Positions 24,018 through 35,829 of a stretch of DNA of 64,000 nt are shown in pieces. The notes beneath the pieces are model-generated. The model was given only the letters and a program-made list of their open reading frames with translations, was not told where the DNA came from and made no database searches. Source of the DNA: Rhodamnia argentea. Its lineage: Eukaryota > Streptophyta > Magnoliopsida > Myrtales > Myrtaceae. Each line of letters opens with the position of its first letter. Position 1 is the first letter of the stretch. The stretch spans positions 6,010,501 to 6,074,500 of the forward strand of contig NC_063157.1 in NCBI RefSeq assembly GCF_020921035.1, read 5' to 3'. The translations under genes were made by a program, and so were the position numbers.

Positions 24018-24189
24018 TTAGCGGTTCACAGATTTCTGGCCGCAGTAATAAGCAGTGCCGACCATGAGGGCGACGGTGACGCCTTTAGGCGATGACCCGC
24101 GCCCTCATCAACTTCTGCCCCAGGCGCGAGTCCCCTTGCTGGAAACTCATCAGCCCCGCCGCCAGCACTCCCGCCGTGACGAACGCACC
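24018..24189 (-). pseudogene. HIG1-domain protein fragment
   Basis: Translating the minus strand gives GAFVTAGVLAAGLMSFQQG, then DSRLGQKLMRARVIA, a stop, and in the next frame GVTVALMVGTAYYCGQKSV followed by a stop. This pattern (glycine-rich helix, GDSRLGQKLMRAR loop, QG-type turn, second glycine-rich helix) is that of the HIG1 domain found in mitochondrial respiratory-supercomplex assembly factors. Where the conserved Gln codon should be (about 24091-24094) there are four bases, TAAA, so the frame is shifted by one and a stop arises. Only this last part of a gene is present; a CGCAG just before GGTGCG could be an old splice acceptor. A broken gene fragment is the simplest reading. The domain call is from memory of the family and could be wrong. 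Confidence 0.5.
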
Positions 24190-24663
24190 TGCGCGGTGGC
24201 GCAATTTTTGCAAGTTTTCAGGGTTTCAGCTTACTGGGTAAGTTCAGCAGTGTGCATGTTGAAGATGGGGGGTTGTCACCGATGGGGATGAGGGGTTTTT
24301 GGGCGCGCCACCTCCGGTCGGAGAGCTTCTTATTGACTTCCGGATCGGCGGTTCCTTGCATATCTTTTCTCTGCGACGGCGATCTGGTGCACCTCACCCA
24401 CCTCTCCTGTTGAGCGTCTCGATTGAGCCTGAAGTTTCCTCGACGAGACTTAGATTGATCGTGGAGAAGTTTGTGGGTGTCTCTCCCCCTTCCAGTCCTG
24501 AGGTGAGTGGATACAGAGCTTGAGCCTTGTTTAGCTGAACCGAAGCAGCGAAGCGGCGGCGGTTGTCTGCATTAGACGGCTATTTACCGATGTCCGACGC
24601 CTCTCTTCACATACTCGTCTGTTTTCGAGTCGTCCCGAAGTCCTGTTCCTGTCTTTTTTCCGA

Positions 24664-25080
24664 GGGAAAAGTACACTAGAAGTGCTATAACTTGTGTACG
24701 GCGTTCACTTGAGTGCTATAATTTTTAAAATGTTCACTTAAGTACCATAACTTTCAAAAATTGTTCACTTGAGTGTTACGTCTGAGCAAAATCGTTCACT
24801 TGAGTGCAACAAGAACTTTTCCGGCGTGCCACGTCGCCTTTCCGGCATGCCACGTCATCTTTCCGGCGTCTACGGTAACTTTTTCGGCATGCTACAATAA
24901 CTTTTCCGGGGTCTACAGTAATTTTTCCGATCGCCACGTCGGCTTTTCCGGCCGCCACGTCGGCATGGCACTCAAGTGAACAATTTTTAAAAGTTATGGC
25001 ACTTAAGTGAACGTTTTGAAAGTTATGGTACTCAAGTGAACGCCATACAAAAGTTATGGCACTTCTAGTGTACTATTCCC
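24664..25080. mobile_element. long-TIR Mutator-like miniature element with internal array
   Basis: The element of 417 bases has inverted ends of about 120 bases: gggaaaagtacactagaagt on the left pairs with acttctagtgtactattccc on the right, and the gcgttcacttgagtg phrases continue the match inwards. The flanks tttttccga (24655-24663) and tttttccaa (25081-25089) agree at 8 of 9 positions, which fits the 9-base duplication of Mutator-like elements. Between the arms (about 24814-24965) is a degenerate array of about seven units of 20-23 bases built on cttttccggcgtgccacgtc. It has no coding frame and is therefore non-autonomous. Confidence 0.8.
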
Positions 25081-25089
25081 TTTTTCCAA

Positions 25090-25412
25090 GGACCCCCAAT
25101 ATTTTTTTTTTCTTCTTTTGACGGAAATAATCATTTCTAATTTTACGGAACCACCATCCTCCACCCACCGTCGACGACTAACTACCATCGCTGCCGTTGC
25201 CGCCGCCGCCTCTGCCGTCACGGACTAAGCGGCTCCAACGCCACCAGCCTTGCGCGGACCCGAGAGCGCCTAGCACCACCTCCATTGATAACCATAGCCA
25301 CCCACTCGTACCCCGGCCAATGCGCATCACTGCCCTCTCGCACCGCCACCGCCACCGAACTACCAACCCCACCGAAACACAATCGCAGCTCGCCATTATC
25401 GTTGGGCCATAA
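25090..25412. other. short intergenic stretch before the retrotransposon
   Basis: A GC-rich sequence with many CCG and CCACC units (25160-25400), open in more than one frame but low in complexity and without a recognised domain. It ends with the target-site duplication of the copia element. Confidence 0.4.
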
Positions 25413-25720
25413 TGATGGGAATAAGACGAAGAGGAATGACGATTTAGTCAGCTCGAGAGGAGGGGATTTTGTTCAATTTAGAAATTCTCATTCCTATACC
25501 GAAATGGTTACAAGACAAACCTTTATATAGGTATAATACAATGACACTTCAGTTACACGACTCATAAATAAAGAATAACTAAATGCATTAATCAAAACAT
25601 TGTAACTCTAAAAGACACTTGGAAAAACTACAAAGCACTAGCGCGTGCATGCGCCTTGGGAGTCTAATGGACTCATTGACATCTTGGTGAGACTTAATGA
25701 ATTTGGTTTAATTTCCAACA
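25413..25720 (-). repeat. copia LTR, 3' copy
   Basis: An LTR of 308 bases, beginning TGATGGG and ending CCAACA as printed. It is adjacent to the purine tract, so it is the downstream LTR of the minus-strand element. It lacks a segment of about 23 bases that the other LTR has. Confidence 0.93.
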
Positions 25721-28700
25721 AAACTCCCCCTTAAACCAAATTCTCTTCCATCAATTATTCCAAGCATACTCTTGAATTTTCGAAACACATCAACCTTCAG
25801 AGGTTTAGTAAAAATGTCTACAACTTGATCTCTGGTCTTTACATACGACACTTCGATTTCTTTCTCTATCACATGTTCTCGAATGAAGTGATATCGAATA
25901 TCGATATGTTTGCTTTGTCCATGCAAAACTGGATTCTTCACCAAAGCAATGGCTGAAACATTATCGACATTAATCTCTATCGCGTTCTTCTGCTCCAAAT
26001 GAATTTCTTTGAGAAGTTTTCTCAACCATATCGCATGACATTTGCATGACATACGCATGAAGATGATGCAACATATTCAGCTTCACCTGTCGAAAGTGTA
26101 ACACTGGATTGTTTCCTCGATGACCATGTGAAAGCAATATCACATAAGAAAAATACGAAGCCTGAAGTACTTTTTCGATCATTGATATCTCTACCATAGT
26201 CACTATCCGAAAAACCTCTAAGTTGAAAATTTTGGGATGGATAATAACGTAAGTCATGAGAAACACTACCTTTGACATATCGAAGTATCCTCTTTCCAGC
26301 TTTAAGATGAGAGGATTTTGGTTTCTCCATATATCGACTCACGATTCCGACACTATACAAGATGTCCGGCCTCGTACATGTCAAATATCTCGGGCTCCCA
26401 ATCAAGCTCCTATAATATGTAGAATCAACATCGACACTTTCATCGAACTTTGAAAGTTTGGCTCCGCATTCCATTGGTGTATTTACCAATGTGCAGTTCT
26501 TCATGTCAAACTTTTCAAGCATGTTTTCTGCATATCCTTTTTGGGAAATAAAAAACCCGTCACCACTTTGCTTTACAGAAAATAATTCATGAGAGCATTA
26601 TCGGTCATTTCAAATTCTTTCACCATAGATGCCTTAAAAGTATCAATCATTGCTGCATTATTTCATGTAAAAATAAGATCATCCACATATAAACAAGCCA
26701 ATATAACATCACCTTTTTCATGCTTAAAATAGAGCGCATGTTCATATGGACATTGAGAAAATCCATTTGCCTTGAAATAGGTATCAATTCTGGAATTTCA
26801 TGCTCTCGATGCTTGTTTAAACCCATATAGAGCTTTCTTCAATCTCAACACTTTGTATTCACGACCTTTCACAAAAAACCCTTTGGGTTGTTCAACATAA
26901 ATTTCTTCTTCAAGGATGCCATTTAAAAATACTGATTTGACATCCATTTGATGAATTTTCCATGCATTCTGAGCTGCAACAAAAATGATTAATCTAATTG
27001 TTTCCATGCGAATGACAGGGGCAAATACCTTGTCATAATCAATTCCAGCCTTTTGCTTGTACCCTTTTGCGACGAGCCTGGCCTTATAACGAGTGACTTC
27101 TCCTTTTTTCGTTCTTTTTCGTCTTATTGACCCATTTGACACCAATTGCTTTCTTGTCCTTCGGAAGATTCGCAAGTTGCCATGTTTGATTTTTCTCAAT
27201 AGCTTCGATTTCTTCATTCATGGCTTTCCTCCATTTTTCTTCTTTTACGACATCATCATACACAATCGGCTCACAATCCGCAAGAAGGCATACAAGGTGA
27301 AGTTCATCGGTAACTTCATAAAGCTCGGACAATCTTCTCGATCTTTGTACTGTTGGTTCGTCGACACCGTTTGAAGAAGTTGGTGTTGATGAACTTGGAC
27401 TTGAAAATGATGTTGGAGAGGAAGGTGAAGGTTGATCCTTCAATTTTATTTGACTGGAATCACCATGAACATTCACTTGATCTTTTGGATTGTCCTCCCA
27501 CAAAGCATCTTCATCGAACTTGACATCTCTACTTATGTACACTTTTAAAGTGTTAGGATCAAATAATTTATAAGCTTTTGATGAAGAGTCATACCCAATA
27601 AAAATGAGTTTTTTGCTCCTATCTTCCAACTTTGATCTTTTTCGATCCGAAACATGAGCATATGCAATGCTCCCAAAAATTCTCAAATGTGAAACACTAG
27701 GTGTTCTCCCAATCCATGCTTCTTGTGAAGTCACGCCTTCAAGTTCATTTGTCGGACATCTATTTTGAAGATAGATTGCACACATAACAGCCTCACCCCA
27801 GAGTTCTTTGGCCAGATTTTTGCTTTTCAACATGCTTCGAACCATGTTGAGAATGGTTCTATTTTTCCGTTCCGCCACACCATTTTGTTGAGGAGAATAA
27901 GGAGCCGTCAGGAAACGCTGAATGCCATAATCTTCACAAAATCTGTTGAATGTAGCAGAAATAAATTCTCCTCCACGATTGGTTTTCAAGGCTTTAGTGA
28001 AATAGTCACTCTCTTTTTCAACTAATTTCTTGAATTGTTTGAAAGCTTCAATCATTCCGATTTTTCTTTCAAAAAGTACACCAAAGTTTTTCGAGTAAAG
28101 TCATCAATAAATGTAACAAAATATCGATGATTACCATACGATCGGGGCGTGATTGGACCGCACACATTCGAATGGATCAATTCCAGCGGCTTCTTTGCTC
28201 GAAAAGTTGCTTCTTTTGGAAAGCTAGTTACGGAATGTTTGCCGATGACACACCCTTCACATAATTGATCGGGATGATCAATATGTGGTAAGCCATAAAC
28301 CATCTTCTTACGAGAAAGCATATTGAGTCCACCAAAATTGAGATGGCCAAACCTACTATGCCACAACCATGAAGGATCATCCACATATGATTGTAAGCAA
28401 CGAGTCATTTCATTTTTTATATTGAGGGTGAACATCCTATTCTTCAGCATCTTCACGGATGCAATCTACTTATTATTTTAATTTCTTAGCACAAGGCTAA
28501 GATCTTTCATGTGCAGAGAATATCCTTTTTCGGAAAGTCGTCTCAAACTCAAGATATTGCTTGACATTTTTGGAACATAATAAATGTTAGAAATCAATCG
28601 AAGTGCACCATTCTTCAAACGAATCCGGATTGTACCTTTGCCTTCGATAAGAATTTGGGAATTATCACCGAATGAGATTTTCCCTTTGACTGTCTCATCT

Positions 28701-29814
28701 AACTCGGCAAACATCTCCTTCCTTCCGCACATGTGGTTGCTTGCTCCAGTGTCCAAGTACCACGTATCACTCTTTTCTCCTTCGTCTTCTTTGAATGCCA
28801 ATAAAAGAACGTTATCAGCATCATTCACCAAGTTTGCCTTTTCATCTGCTCCACTACTTTCTTTATGCCAATAGTCAGAAGCATAATGACTTAGTTTATT
28901 GCAATGATAACAACGAATTTTAGATTTATCATACCATTGACCTCTCGAATTCTCCCTCTTCCACGAACAAAACTTTGATTCTAGTAGCCACCTTCTTTGC
29001 GAGCAAATTCCCCTCTACTTTGTCCACGACCTCTTCCATGAAAGTGACCACGACCACGACCTCAATCTTGATTAGTGCTTCGAACTTGCACGGGTTCTCG
29101 TCTTTGTTCCTTCTCATCTTGGATCGACAACCGAGTTTGGAGTACTTCATCCACCGGTTCATGCTTATTTCTTCCGAGTCTTTCTTCATGGGCTTGTAAT
29201 GAACCCATCAGTTCATCGATTGTCATGGCATCAAGGTCTTTGGATTCCTCGATTGCAACCGCAATGTGGTCTAACTTTTTGTCTAATGATCGAAGAATCT
29301 TCTTGACGACTCGAACATCGAGAACTTCTTCACCATTTCTTTTCATCCGGTTCACAATCGCTAAGACTCTTGTGAAATAATTAGAAATCCACTCGGATTA
29401 TTTCATACAAATTACCTCGAACTCACCTCTTAGAGTTTGAAGGCGAATCTTTTGAACTTTTTGTACTCCTTGGTGTGTGCTGCGAAGTATCTCCCATGCC
29501 TCCTTTGAAGTAGAAACATTCAACACTTTCTCGAACATTGAATCATCTAAGCATTGATAGATAATTGACGGGGCATGCTAATCTTTTGATTGAATCTTCT
29601 CCAAGGCATTCCTCTGATTTTGATTCATGGTAACTTCATCGTCTGGCTCATCATATCCGTTGTTGACAACTTCCCAAACACTATAGGCGCCGAGCAGAGC
29701 TTTCATTCTTGAAGCCTAGTTACCATAGTTTTCCTTGGTAATGCGAGGATATTGAAGAGGAAGCAGATTATTTGTTGAGGCCATGATTATGAACCAAAAG
29801 CTCTGATACCACGT

Positions 29815-30147
29815 TGATGGGAATAAGATGAAGAGGAAGGATGATTTAGTCGGCTCGAGAGGAGGGGATTTTGTTCAATTTAGAAATTCTCATTTCCATA
29901 CCGAAATGGTTACAAGACAAGCCTTTATATATGTATAATACAATGACACTTCAATTACACGACTCATAAATAAAAAACAACTAAATACATCAATCAAAAC
30001 ATTACAACTCTAAAAGACACTTGAAAAGACTACAAAGTATTAAAGACAGTTCTTGATTCATGCACTAGCGTGTGCATGCGCCTTGGGAGTCTAATGGACT
30101 CATTAACATATTGGCGATACTTAATGAATTTGGTTTAATTTCCAACA
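29815..30147 (-). repeat. copia LTR, 5' copy
   Basis: An LTR of 333 bases, adjacent to the tRNA primer site. It matches the other LTR along its full length apart from about 20 scattered differences and one short length difference. Confidence 0.93.
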
Positions 30148-30152
30148 CATAA

Positions 30153-31690
30153 CACTACGAACGGTCATCGTCACTTGCGCGCACCACCACAGCCCGCTTC
30201 CGTTTTAGGTCTTGGCCTCGGGTCTAAGGTCGTCGTGCAAACCTCAGATCTCATGGGGAGAGGGTGCGTAAGATAGTGGGTGTGTGTGGGGGAGTTTTGG
30301 TGGTGGTGGTGGGTTGGTAGGGAGTTAAAGGCGGCGACAAGGTGGGGATACTATTGTTGATGACAACTTACGGACAATAAAATCATGTAACGTATTTTTG
30401 TCTTAATTAAAAGCGGTTATTCTTAGTAAATGTTCATCGTAGCATTAATAACCAACAACGTTTGTCATGTCTAACTGCTAATTTTAATTCCGACCAAAAA
30501 AAAAACTGCTAATTGTAATTGCTTCGTAATAGTCATAACTCATAACTCTATGTCAACTAATTTTATTAAACAAAAAAATAAAAAATAAACAAATTCTACT
30601 GTTGATATATAAATATTAAAAAGTGCAGCGATCATGTAATTCATACTTCGATATGCAGTATGTATATATATTTAAAGAAGAAGATAAAAAAAAAAGAGAA
30701 AGTCAAAGGAAGCGGTACAACACAAGTCTATCTCTTGTTCTTTATGATGAAGCCAATCAAGATTCTTTAAAGATGTCTTCAAGACCATTCGAAAGCAAAA
30801 ATATCTTTTAATAATTGCGATTTTAGAAAAATTTAAATCGCGTCTTCTAAGTGATATATATATATAAAATCTCGAAAAGTTGATCTAGTAATATCACGTA
30901 ATAAGATTGAGTCAATATTGCTCTCACTACAATCGGATGTTATTTGAATAAATCAACATGATTCTCCCACCCAAATACTATACGAGGAATCTCCTAGTCA
31001 AATAAATTTACCATGAGAAATATGTTTAAGAGATCCATTGTCCTGTTGACTATCATCAACACAATTACAACTATGACCGGCGAAAATTTACGTGAGGTGG
31101 CTTTTCTCTCTCTTTTCTCTAGAAGTTAGCGTGTATAAAAAAGGTAGAAGGAAATACGAAATTATTAAATGCTTTTAAATAATTCATAAGCAAAATATAA
31201 CTAAAGATTAAATTCGAAAATCAATCTTAGTCGTAGTTAGTAACATTAATTTTACTAAGATTGCTATAAGATTTAAGATTTTTTTCGAAGATTCCGAATG
31301 CGGTCCACTTTGGTTGGCTTTTTGGTCTCCAACAGGAACCGTCGGTCTCCACACACTCTCTCTCTCTCTCTCTCTCTCCTCCGTCCGAATCAATCTTCTT
31401 CCGTCCCACCCTTTCGCCGTTACGCGTGCTCGCTTGCTTCTCTGCGATTTCGACAATCTCCATCACCGCCCTCTTGAATTTCTCTCTCCGCCTCTCTCCG
31501 CTTCCGTCTCCGTGTGCTTTAGCTTGCCATTCGCGAGATCTGACGGCACCCGCGAAGATCTCCAGCTGAAATGTCCGACGTCTAGGGTTTTGGATTTAGC
31601 CTCGCCCGCCGCTTTCCAAGGTTCCAGTTTCACCGATTTCCCCGTTTCCGCTCGACCCTGAGGATCTCCGATTTCGGTTTTTGCGTTTCG
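30153..31690. other. intergenic DNA and 5' flank of the phosphoesterase gene
   Basis: No gene is recognised between the copia element and the promoter region of the next gene. A CT microsatellite of about 12 units lies at about 31357-31379 and is followed by CT-rich DNA typical of a plant 5' UTR, about 400 bases before the start codon at 31761. The leader may contain an intron that I could not define. Confidence 0.45.
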
Positions 31691-31760
31691 GAGGGACCCT
31701 CGGAATCGACCGAGCTTCGCTTGATTGTGCGTTTCCGGCGCGCTCCGATTCGGGAACGCG

Positions 31761-32312
31761 ATGTCACAAGGCTATGCGATCGAGCTCTACTTCGATCCCG
31801 CGCTCGAGAACCAGGTCCTCAAGGCCTGGAACGTGCTCGCCCGCCGCCAAATCAGCACTCAGCTCATCGAGATCGAAGCTCGCCCCCACATCACCCTCTT
31901 CTCCACGCCCTTCGTCGAGCCCTCGAAGCTGGAGAGCGTGGTCCGGGCTTTCGCCGCGAAGCAAGAGCCCGTCCCTCTCTCCTTCTTCGCGGTCGGGAGC
32001 TTCCCCGTCGACAACAACGTCCTCTTCCTCGCGCCCAAGGCGAACATGTCCCTCCTCCAGTTGCATTCGCAGCTGTGCGACGCGATGAAGAAGGAGGGCA
32101 TTGAAGTAGGGGAGGAGTATCGCCCTGAATCATGGACCCCATACTGCACGGTCGCACAGGACGTGCCGAAGACGCGGATGGCCGAGGGATTTTGTGTGTT
32201 GAGGGACTTGAAGTTGCCGGTGACTGGGTATGGAGTGGATATTGGGTTGGTGGAGTTTTCACCTGTTAGGGAGTTGTTCTCTTTTGTGCTGGGTAACACT
32301 GTAGAAGCATGA
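31761..32312 (+). CDS. 2H phosphoesterase / cyclic phosphodiesterase-like protein
   Basis: A single-exon gene of 183 codons. The protein belongs to the plant group of LigT/2H-fold proteins annotated as RNA ligase / cyclic nucleotide phosphodiesterase family. The fold normally uses two His-x-Thr/Ser motifs to cleave 2',3'-cyclic phosphates or related bonds. The first motif is intact (RPHITLF, about residues 40-46). At the second site the sequence is WTPYCTVAQ (about residues 127-135), with Tyr where the family has His. The C-terminal beta strands (YGVDIGLVEFSPVRELFSF) are well kept. The start at 31761 (MSQGYAIELYFDP) was preferred because it matches the usual family N-terminus; an in-frame ATG lies at 31725. 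Whether the protein is still an enzyme is open. Confidence 0.88.
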   Translation: MSQGYAIELYFDPALENQVLKAWNVLARRQISTQLIEIEARPHITLFSTPFVEPSKLESVVRAFAAKQEPVPLSFFAVGSFPVDNNVLFLAPKANMSLLQLHSQLCDAMKKEGIEVGEEYRPESWTPYCTVAQDVPKTRMAEGFCVLRDLKLPVTGYGVDIGLVEFSPVRELFSFVLGNTVEA

Positions 32313-35300
32313 GATTTTGAGAATCAGTTGATATGAAGATTTAATTGCATGTTCTTATCTGAACATGGTGCATTTCTTTCTTATTGGGTTTATAACTCAT
32401 ATTGATGGTGGTACTGAGAGAATAGCCTCTCAGCCTTTTTCATGCTTTTGAAGATTGGTGGCGGCTGAACACATATGAGTAGCCATATTCGTGATTAAAT
32501 ATTTGTTTGCTTATGCCTGAAGATGTCAATGTGACTACATTAGGTAATTGTACAGGCAATACTCTTTATAAATACTTGTGATCTGACTAAAATCCTTTAG
32601 TGCTCCCCCAATCCGTGGTTTTGTTCCTTCTACACGAATCCACAGAACCTAAGTACAACCTTTACCATAAAAATACCTTATGCAAGTTCAAAATATGGAT
32701 TAACATATGGTGTCCTGTCAGTTGCTCGCAATGTGATCCCAAACTGGCAAAATCCACTAACACCACCAACGTAACTTTTGCTGGAATTTTGTTTGTCTGA
32801 GTAGTTGTTTTGTGGCTCTTTTAGTATGTCATTGACCGCAGACGTTTCTGGCCCTTGATCCAAGGTATCGTACTGACTTAAGCTATTCTAGACAAGCCTA
32901 TCTTAATATTATAACACGCTCTGAATATTATTTTGCATTCCATATTTCCCTTCTGCACTCACCTGCATGGCTTTTACCTTTATATCCTGCTGATAAAGTC
33001 TCAGGTTGTGTATCTGTAATTGTTCAGCAATCCTATTCCATCCATCCATTGCTTTAGGCACACTGACTGTATGGCTTGCAATCTTTGAAGGTTATTCATC
33101 TTGGCTGTGGGCCTCTTGTTCAATTGACTGCATCTTTGTTCCTGAATTGTGGTTTCTAGTGCTTTTGCTTCCACTGTATCTCTTTGGGTATTTAGGTGGA
33201 GATGATGCTGCATTGCACAATTGACTTAACTTCCATTTTCTAGCGTTTCGTTGGTGGATATTGTCTGAAGCTGGTTAAAAAATGGTCATCCTCCTTGTAA
33301 ACTGCTTCATGACAATCAGCAATTTCATGAAAGTTCTGGCTTAACATGGCTCTTGGCATGACTTGCTTCTTTAATTAGAGTTATTGCCCATATGCTGTGT
33401 TCTGAATCTTCTACTCATAGTGGGAACTTAGAAGGCTCTGTTCTTTTCATGGACGTTTAGATTTCTATATACAGGAGTCTGTCTTGTGAATATTCTCTTC
33501 ATATAGATGACAATTTTACTTTCGTCTGGATTTGGCTATTAGCTGTCTGTTCCATAGGGAACGCGCAGCCAGGTCCTACCTCTTGACGACAAATCTTATG
33601 TAGTCCTCTCTTCAAGTTGCTCTGTGATTTGCACAAGCATGTCTAGCTGTCATATGCTTTTCTTTTTTACTAGTATAAGGACTTGTTTAAAGAATTTTTG
33701 TGCCTAGCATCAACTAGCCACTTGATGAAGTGGCACCTAACAAGCAGTCTGCTGCTTTCTATCAGCCATCTTTGCATGCCTATAATGGGCTAGTTGTGTC
33801 CTTCATTGGAGAGCTACACCGTATGGAAGAAAAAGGGAAAACCAAAGGTCCCTTGAAACGGTTTTTTTTTTTTTTTTCATTTTCTTCATCTTTGCCTGGC
33901 TCATCTTTCGGCTTTTTCTTAACAGTTCTGTCTCCATACTGGGTTTTTAATTTTTGTATCCAATGCATCACCTGTTCCTTTCTCTTGGTGAATTTTGCAA
34001 ATGCCTGCCAATAAGGCCTGCCGTTCCCAACTTCCAACATTCATCTCTGAAAGGCTTCATTTTTTAAATCAGTGGTACTCTGCTGGAGCTCCATTAGGTA
34101 TGATGAACACGGTTCTGACATCTAGGAGTTTTATTGTCTTTAATTGTGACTTATCATATTCAAAATCGCTATCTCAAACAAATGACCCGGTTCTTTAGCA
34201 CCATCTGCTGCTCTATACACTTGTTCAACGGAATTTGAGAAAGTTCTGAATGACGTCATAGTTTGGCATTCGGAACTCCTGCTGTTGCAACTGTTATGTT
34301 CCATATTGATATGACTTCAACTTTATATTGAGCTGCTGAATTTGTGCCATTAGAAAGTGTGGATGCATTACATTTCTGCTGTCCGCAGGAGCTGTGCTTG
34401 ATGTATATCTGTTCTGCAGTATAGTTACCCCCCAAAGCATACTCCAAATACTTTTGATGTTCAGTGTGTTTTGGCGGGAGGGATTTGGAGATATGAGAAG
34501 CCATATCAACTCTGAAATCATGGTTGGAGTTTGTGTGTAAGTTGTATGCTCTCTGACATCTTTTGATGGCTCATCGGATGCAACTTTCCTTTACACTTTC
34601 GTGTCCAGACTGAGAAGGATTCGATTCTGTAGACTTCATTTTTCTTTCTACTTCGCAAGAAACTACAGTTGCCCCGTTCTCATCCAGCAGCTGCGATGGA
34701 AACTTTGTATCTGAGCAGAGCTTGTGCTTAAGTCTGAGTTCGCGATTTTTTCCTTTTCCCCCAACATGATGGAGTAAAAAATGGGGTAACTTGCTTGAAG
34801 TTTAGCACGGGAAAGTTCACCTGGCAAAGAAGAGGGAGATCTATTTGAAAAAATATGATTGAGCGAGAATGAATGTTTGTGGACGTGCAGGGTTTGAATG
34901 GGCGTCCAGGCGAAGGGTTTGGGATTTTGATAAAGATCGAGCTATGGTAAAGATTTTATGAAAGGCGATATCAGTGTCAGTGAAAAGATCTCTTTATGCC
35001 ATTACTAACTTCTCATCTAGCTACTATCGTTGGAAAGCTAGGAAAGTTGAGGAAGGGATCGTGCACATCTCTGATTTTCATTTTTCACTTGGGGTCTTTC
35101 TATTAGAGAGAGTCAATGGATTTGTTAACGATAACACCAACACGACTGAGTTATTGTTGAATGCCCACGCCCACATCACTTGCAACTCTCGAGAACCTTC
35201 AAAGAATCTAACTTAAGGAATTATGTTATGGCTTCTTAGTAAACATACTTATTACGAGAATGCTTCAATATTTACACATAACACCAGAAGGAATAGTGAA

Positions 35301-35820
35301 TCATTAGTGGCTCCCTCGTCTTTCTCTCGAGGCCACAACACGATGGGCCACCTAAAAATCCATGCACATTATGAATTACTCTCTATAGTGTTTACGCGCG
35401 GCTCATTTCATAATCTACTTTATATTTTCATTTGCACATTCGTCAATAGTTTTAACATAATTGGAAAAACGATATATTTTGAGAATCTAGTCAACAAAAG
35501 AAAGGCTAAAATATAATGAATGAGTTCCGAGACCAAGGATAAGTTTATAATCTTCTTTTTTAAAAGATTTGATAGGGTACGAGGGGTCCGTTTGTGCACG
35601 GCCATAAAACCTTCGGAAGGAAAAAAAAAAAACCCAAAAAGAGAATTTTAAAAATTGCAAAATCTATGAAAAATTAATGTATGATTTGACGTGTCAAATA
35701 TTTCTTGACTTGCACTTTTTCCATCCCACTTGTCACTTTGACACTTCTTTTTTTATTTGTTTTGATCATCTTATCATTTGCTTGGTCCATCACTTTTGGT
35801 ATAAATTTACATCCTTCCTT
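32313..35820. other. long stretch without recognised gene
   Basis: Composition up to about 34700 resembles introns or transcribed non-coding DNA (T-rich, moderate GC), but no frame carries a known domain and no convincing exon chain was found. The first 200-300 bases are probably the 3' UTR of the phosphoesterase gene. A non-coding transcript is possible and cannot be judged from sequence. Confidence 0.4.
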
Positions 35821-35829
35821 TTTTATTTT

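Larger units (their letters stand above)
25413..30147 (-). mobile_element. Ty1/copia LTR retrotransposon, broken
   Basis: A copia-type element fossil of 4.7 kb lying on the minus strand. Both LTRs are present, both begin TG and end CA, and the 5-base duplication cataa flanks the whole at 25408-25412 and 30148-30152. Next to the right LTR, on the minus strand, is a primer site complementary to the initiator Met tRNA (TGGTATCAGAGC); next to the left LTR is a purine tract. The parts come in copia order: gag remnant with a zinc knuckle (about 29760-28870), protease with DTGASNHM (near 28760), integrase (about 28450-27600), reverse transcriptase (about 27220-26530) and RNase H (about 26520-25710). 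The coding region is interrupted at several to about ten places and the copy looks inactive. The LTRs differ at about 7% of aligned bases by eye, which suggests an age of a few million years. Confidence 0.93.

Noticed and set aside
31681-32104. Long overlapping frames on both strands rich in Arg, Ser and Pro
   Set aside because: They are shadows of the GC-rich phosphoesterase coding region, which has the conserved 2H-fold sequence in its own frame.
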